64,000 nt of DNA from Catenuloplanes niger (GTDB lineage Bacteria > Actinomycetota > Actinomycetes > Mycobacteriales > Micromonosporaceae): the NCBI RefSeq assembly GCF_031458255.1, contig NZ_JAVDYC010000001.1:3419001-3483000 (forward strand), read 5' to 3'. How positions within the stretch are numbered: position 1 is the first letter of the stretch; the number at the start of each line of letters is the position of its first letter. Made by a program: the position numbers and the translations under genes. This document shows, in pieces, positions 63,418-64,000 of this stretch. The notes below the pieces were generated by a model. The model saw nothing but the letters and a program-made list of their open reading frames with translations. It was not told where the DNA came from and did not search any database.

Positions 63418-64000
63418 TCACTCATACCGGATCCTCGGGTCCAGGACCGCGTAGAGCAGGTCGACGATCAGGTTGGCCAGAATGAAGATGATCACCAGAA
63501 TGCTGACGAAGCCCACCACCAGCGGCCCATCCTCGGTCGTGATGCCACGGAACAACTGCGAGCCGACACCCGGGATGTTGAACACACCCTCGGTCACGAT
63601 CGCGCCGGCCATCAGACCACCCAGATCGACACCGATGTAGGTGATCACCGGGATCAGCGAGTTCCGCAACACGTGCACACCGATCACCCGGTTCCGGGTC
63701 AAACCCTTCGCCTTCGCCGTACGCACATAGTCGGCACGCAGATTCTCCACCACCGACGTACGCGTCAACCGCGAATACGTGGCCAACGAACCCGCACCCA
63801 ACACCATCGCGGGCAGCATCAACGCGTAGAACGTCGGATTCGCACCCGCCGTCGCGGGGAACCACCGCAACTCCACACCGAAGAACAACTGCATCAACGG
63901 CGCCAACACCACGATCGGAATCGAGATCAACACCAACGTAATGATCAACGTGGTGTGATCGAAGATGCTCGCACGCCGGATACCCGCCACGACGCCGGCC
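63418..64000 (-). CDS. ABC transporter permease, OppB type (opp2), cut by window edge
   Basis: Only the C-terminal 194 residues are visible; the gene continues past base 64000. The 190 residues from AGIRRASIFDHTT to the stop are identical to OppB1, and the DNA is practically identical, including the unusual TTG leucine codons. One visible difference is GGCCACG here against GGCTACG in oppB1. A 48-bp gap separates it from oppC2. Confidence 0.93.
   Translation of the reverse strand, partial: AGVVAGIRRASIFDHTTLIITLVLISIPIVVLAPLMQLFFGVELRWFPATAGANPTFYALMLPAMVLGAGSLATYSRLTRTSVVENLRADYVRTAKAKGLTRNRVIGVHVLRNSLIPVITYIGVDLGGLMAGAIVTEGVFNIPGVGSQLFRGITTEDGPLVVGFVSILVIIFILANLIVDLLYAVLDPRIRYE

Noticed and set aside
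1-64000. tRNA and rRNA genes
   Set aside because: No cloverleaf with a convincing T-loop (GGTTCRANNCC) and acceptor pairing, and no rRNA-like stretches, were found in the intergenic regions examined.

Overview
The window is very high-GC DNA with dense, often 1-4 nt overlapping genes, many GTG starts and actinobacterial gene order. Mfd, MazG, PEP carboxylase, an eukaryote-type NADP-isocitrate dehydrogenase, and the run chorismate mutase / 5'-nucleotidase / PcrA / M23 peptidase / small B12-binding protein / SucC / SucD / DUF6350 / PurN / PurH all fit an actinomycete. The protein flavour suggests a Micromonosporaceae-like organism (Actinoplanes/Catenuloplanes group); this placement is inference from recalled gene content, not a database match.

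Layout. 1-5.2 kb: mfd (5' end missing), a SurA-like lipoprotein and mazG. 5.5-6.7 kb: an SDR oxidoreductase divergent from an HxlR regulator. 6.8-9.6 kb: ppc. 9.8-13.2 kb: a four-gene, two-module ABC export system. 13.2-28.1 kb: an extracellular polysaccharide locus with two GH26-like proteins, an ATP-sulfurylase-like/APS-kinase fusion, a Wzz-type co-polymerase with a dead kinase domain, an O-antigen ligase/polymerase-like protein, an APH-fold kinase, two sulfotransferases, a Wzx-like flippase, a methyltransferase, a WecG/TagA/CpsF glycosyltransferase and a GT2 glycosyltransferase. 28.2-32.0 kb: GH42 beta-galactosidase, DeoR regulator and galT. 32.2-36.4 kb: icd, phoD, mdh. 36.9-42.5 kb: a complete oligopeptide-type ABC importer (opp1). 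42.5-44.9 kb: a two-domain GNAT protein and a DUF559-type protein. 44.9-50.8 kb: purH, purN, DUF6350, sucD, sucC. 51.3-54.7 kb: a B12-binding protein and two M23 peptidases. 54.7-59.5 kb: pcrA, a 5'-nucleotidase and chorismate mutase. 59.5-60.4 kb: an 840-bp gene-free block. 60.4-64 kb: a second opp operon (opp2) on the opposite strand, cut by the window edge.

How the genes work together. The 13-28 kb locus combines sulfate activation (the APS-kinase step towards PAPS) with two PAPS-dependent-type sulfotransferases and a Wzx/Wzy/Wzz-style assembly set. The simplest reading is production of a sulfated surface or extracellular polysaccharide. The neighbouring lac/gal genes could recycle galactosides. 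Icd, Mdh, SucCD and Ppc supply the TCA and anaplerotic core, and icd carries a palindrome that matches the AcnR operator consensus.

Non-coding structure is unusually rich. (1) Two hairpins at 25.2 and 43.7 kb share a conserved 37-nt loop and have compensatory changes in their stems. (2) An approximately 270-bp inverted pair at 59.55-60.32 kb carries two perfect 31-bp palindromes, again with paired base changes. (3) A roughly 76-bp repeat lies just after mazG and phoD, with a partial copy after a GH26-like gene. (4) The inverted opp1/opp2 duplication shows near-identical tracts, one with atypical TTG-rich codon use, suggestive of gene conversion.
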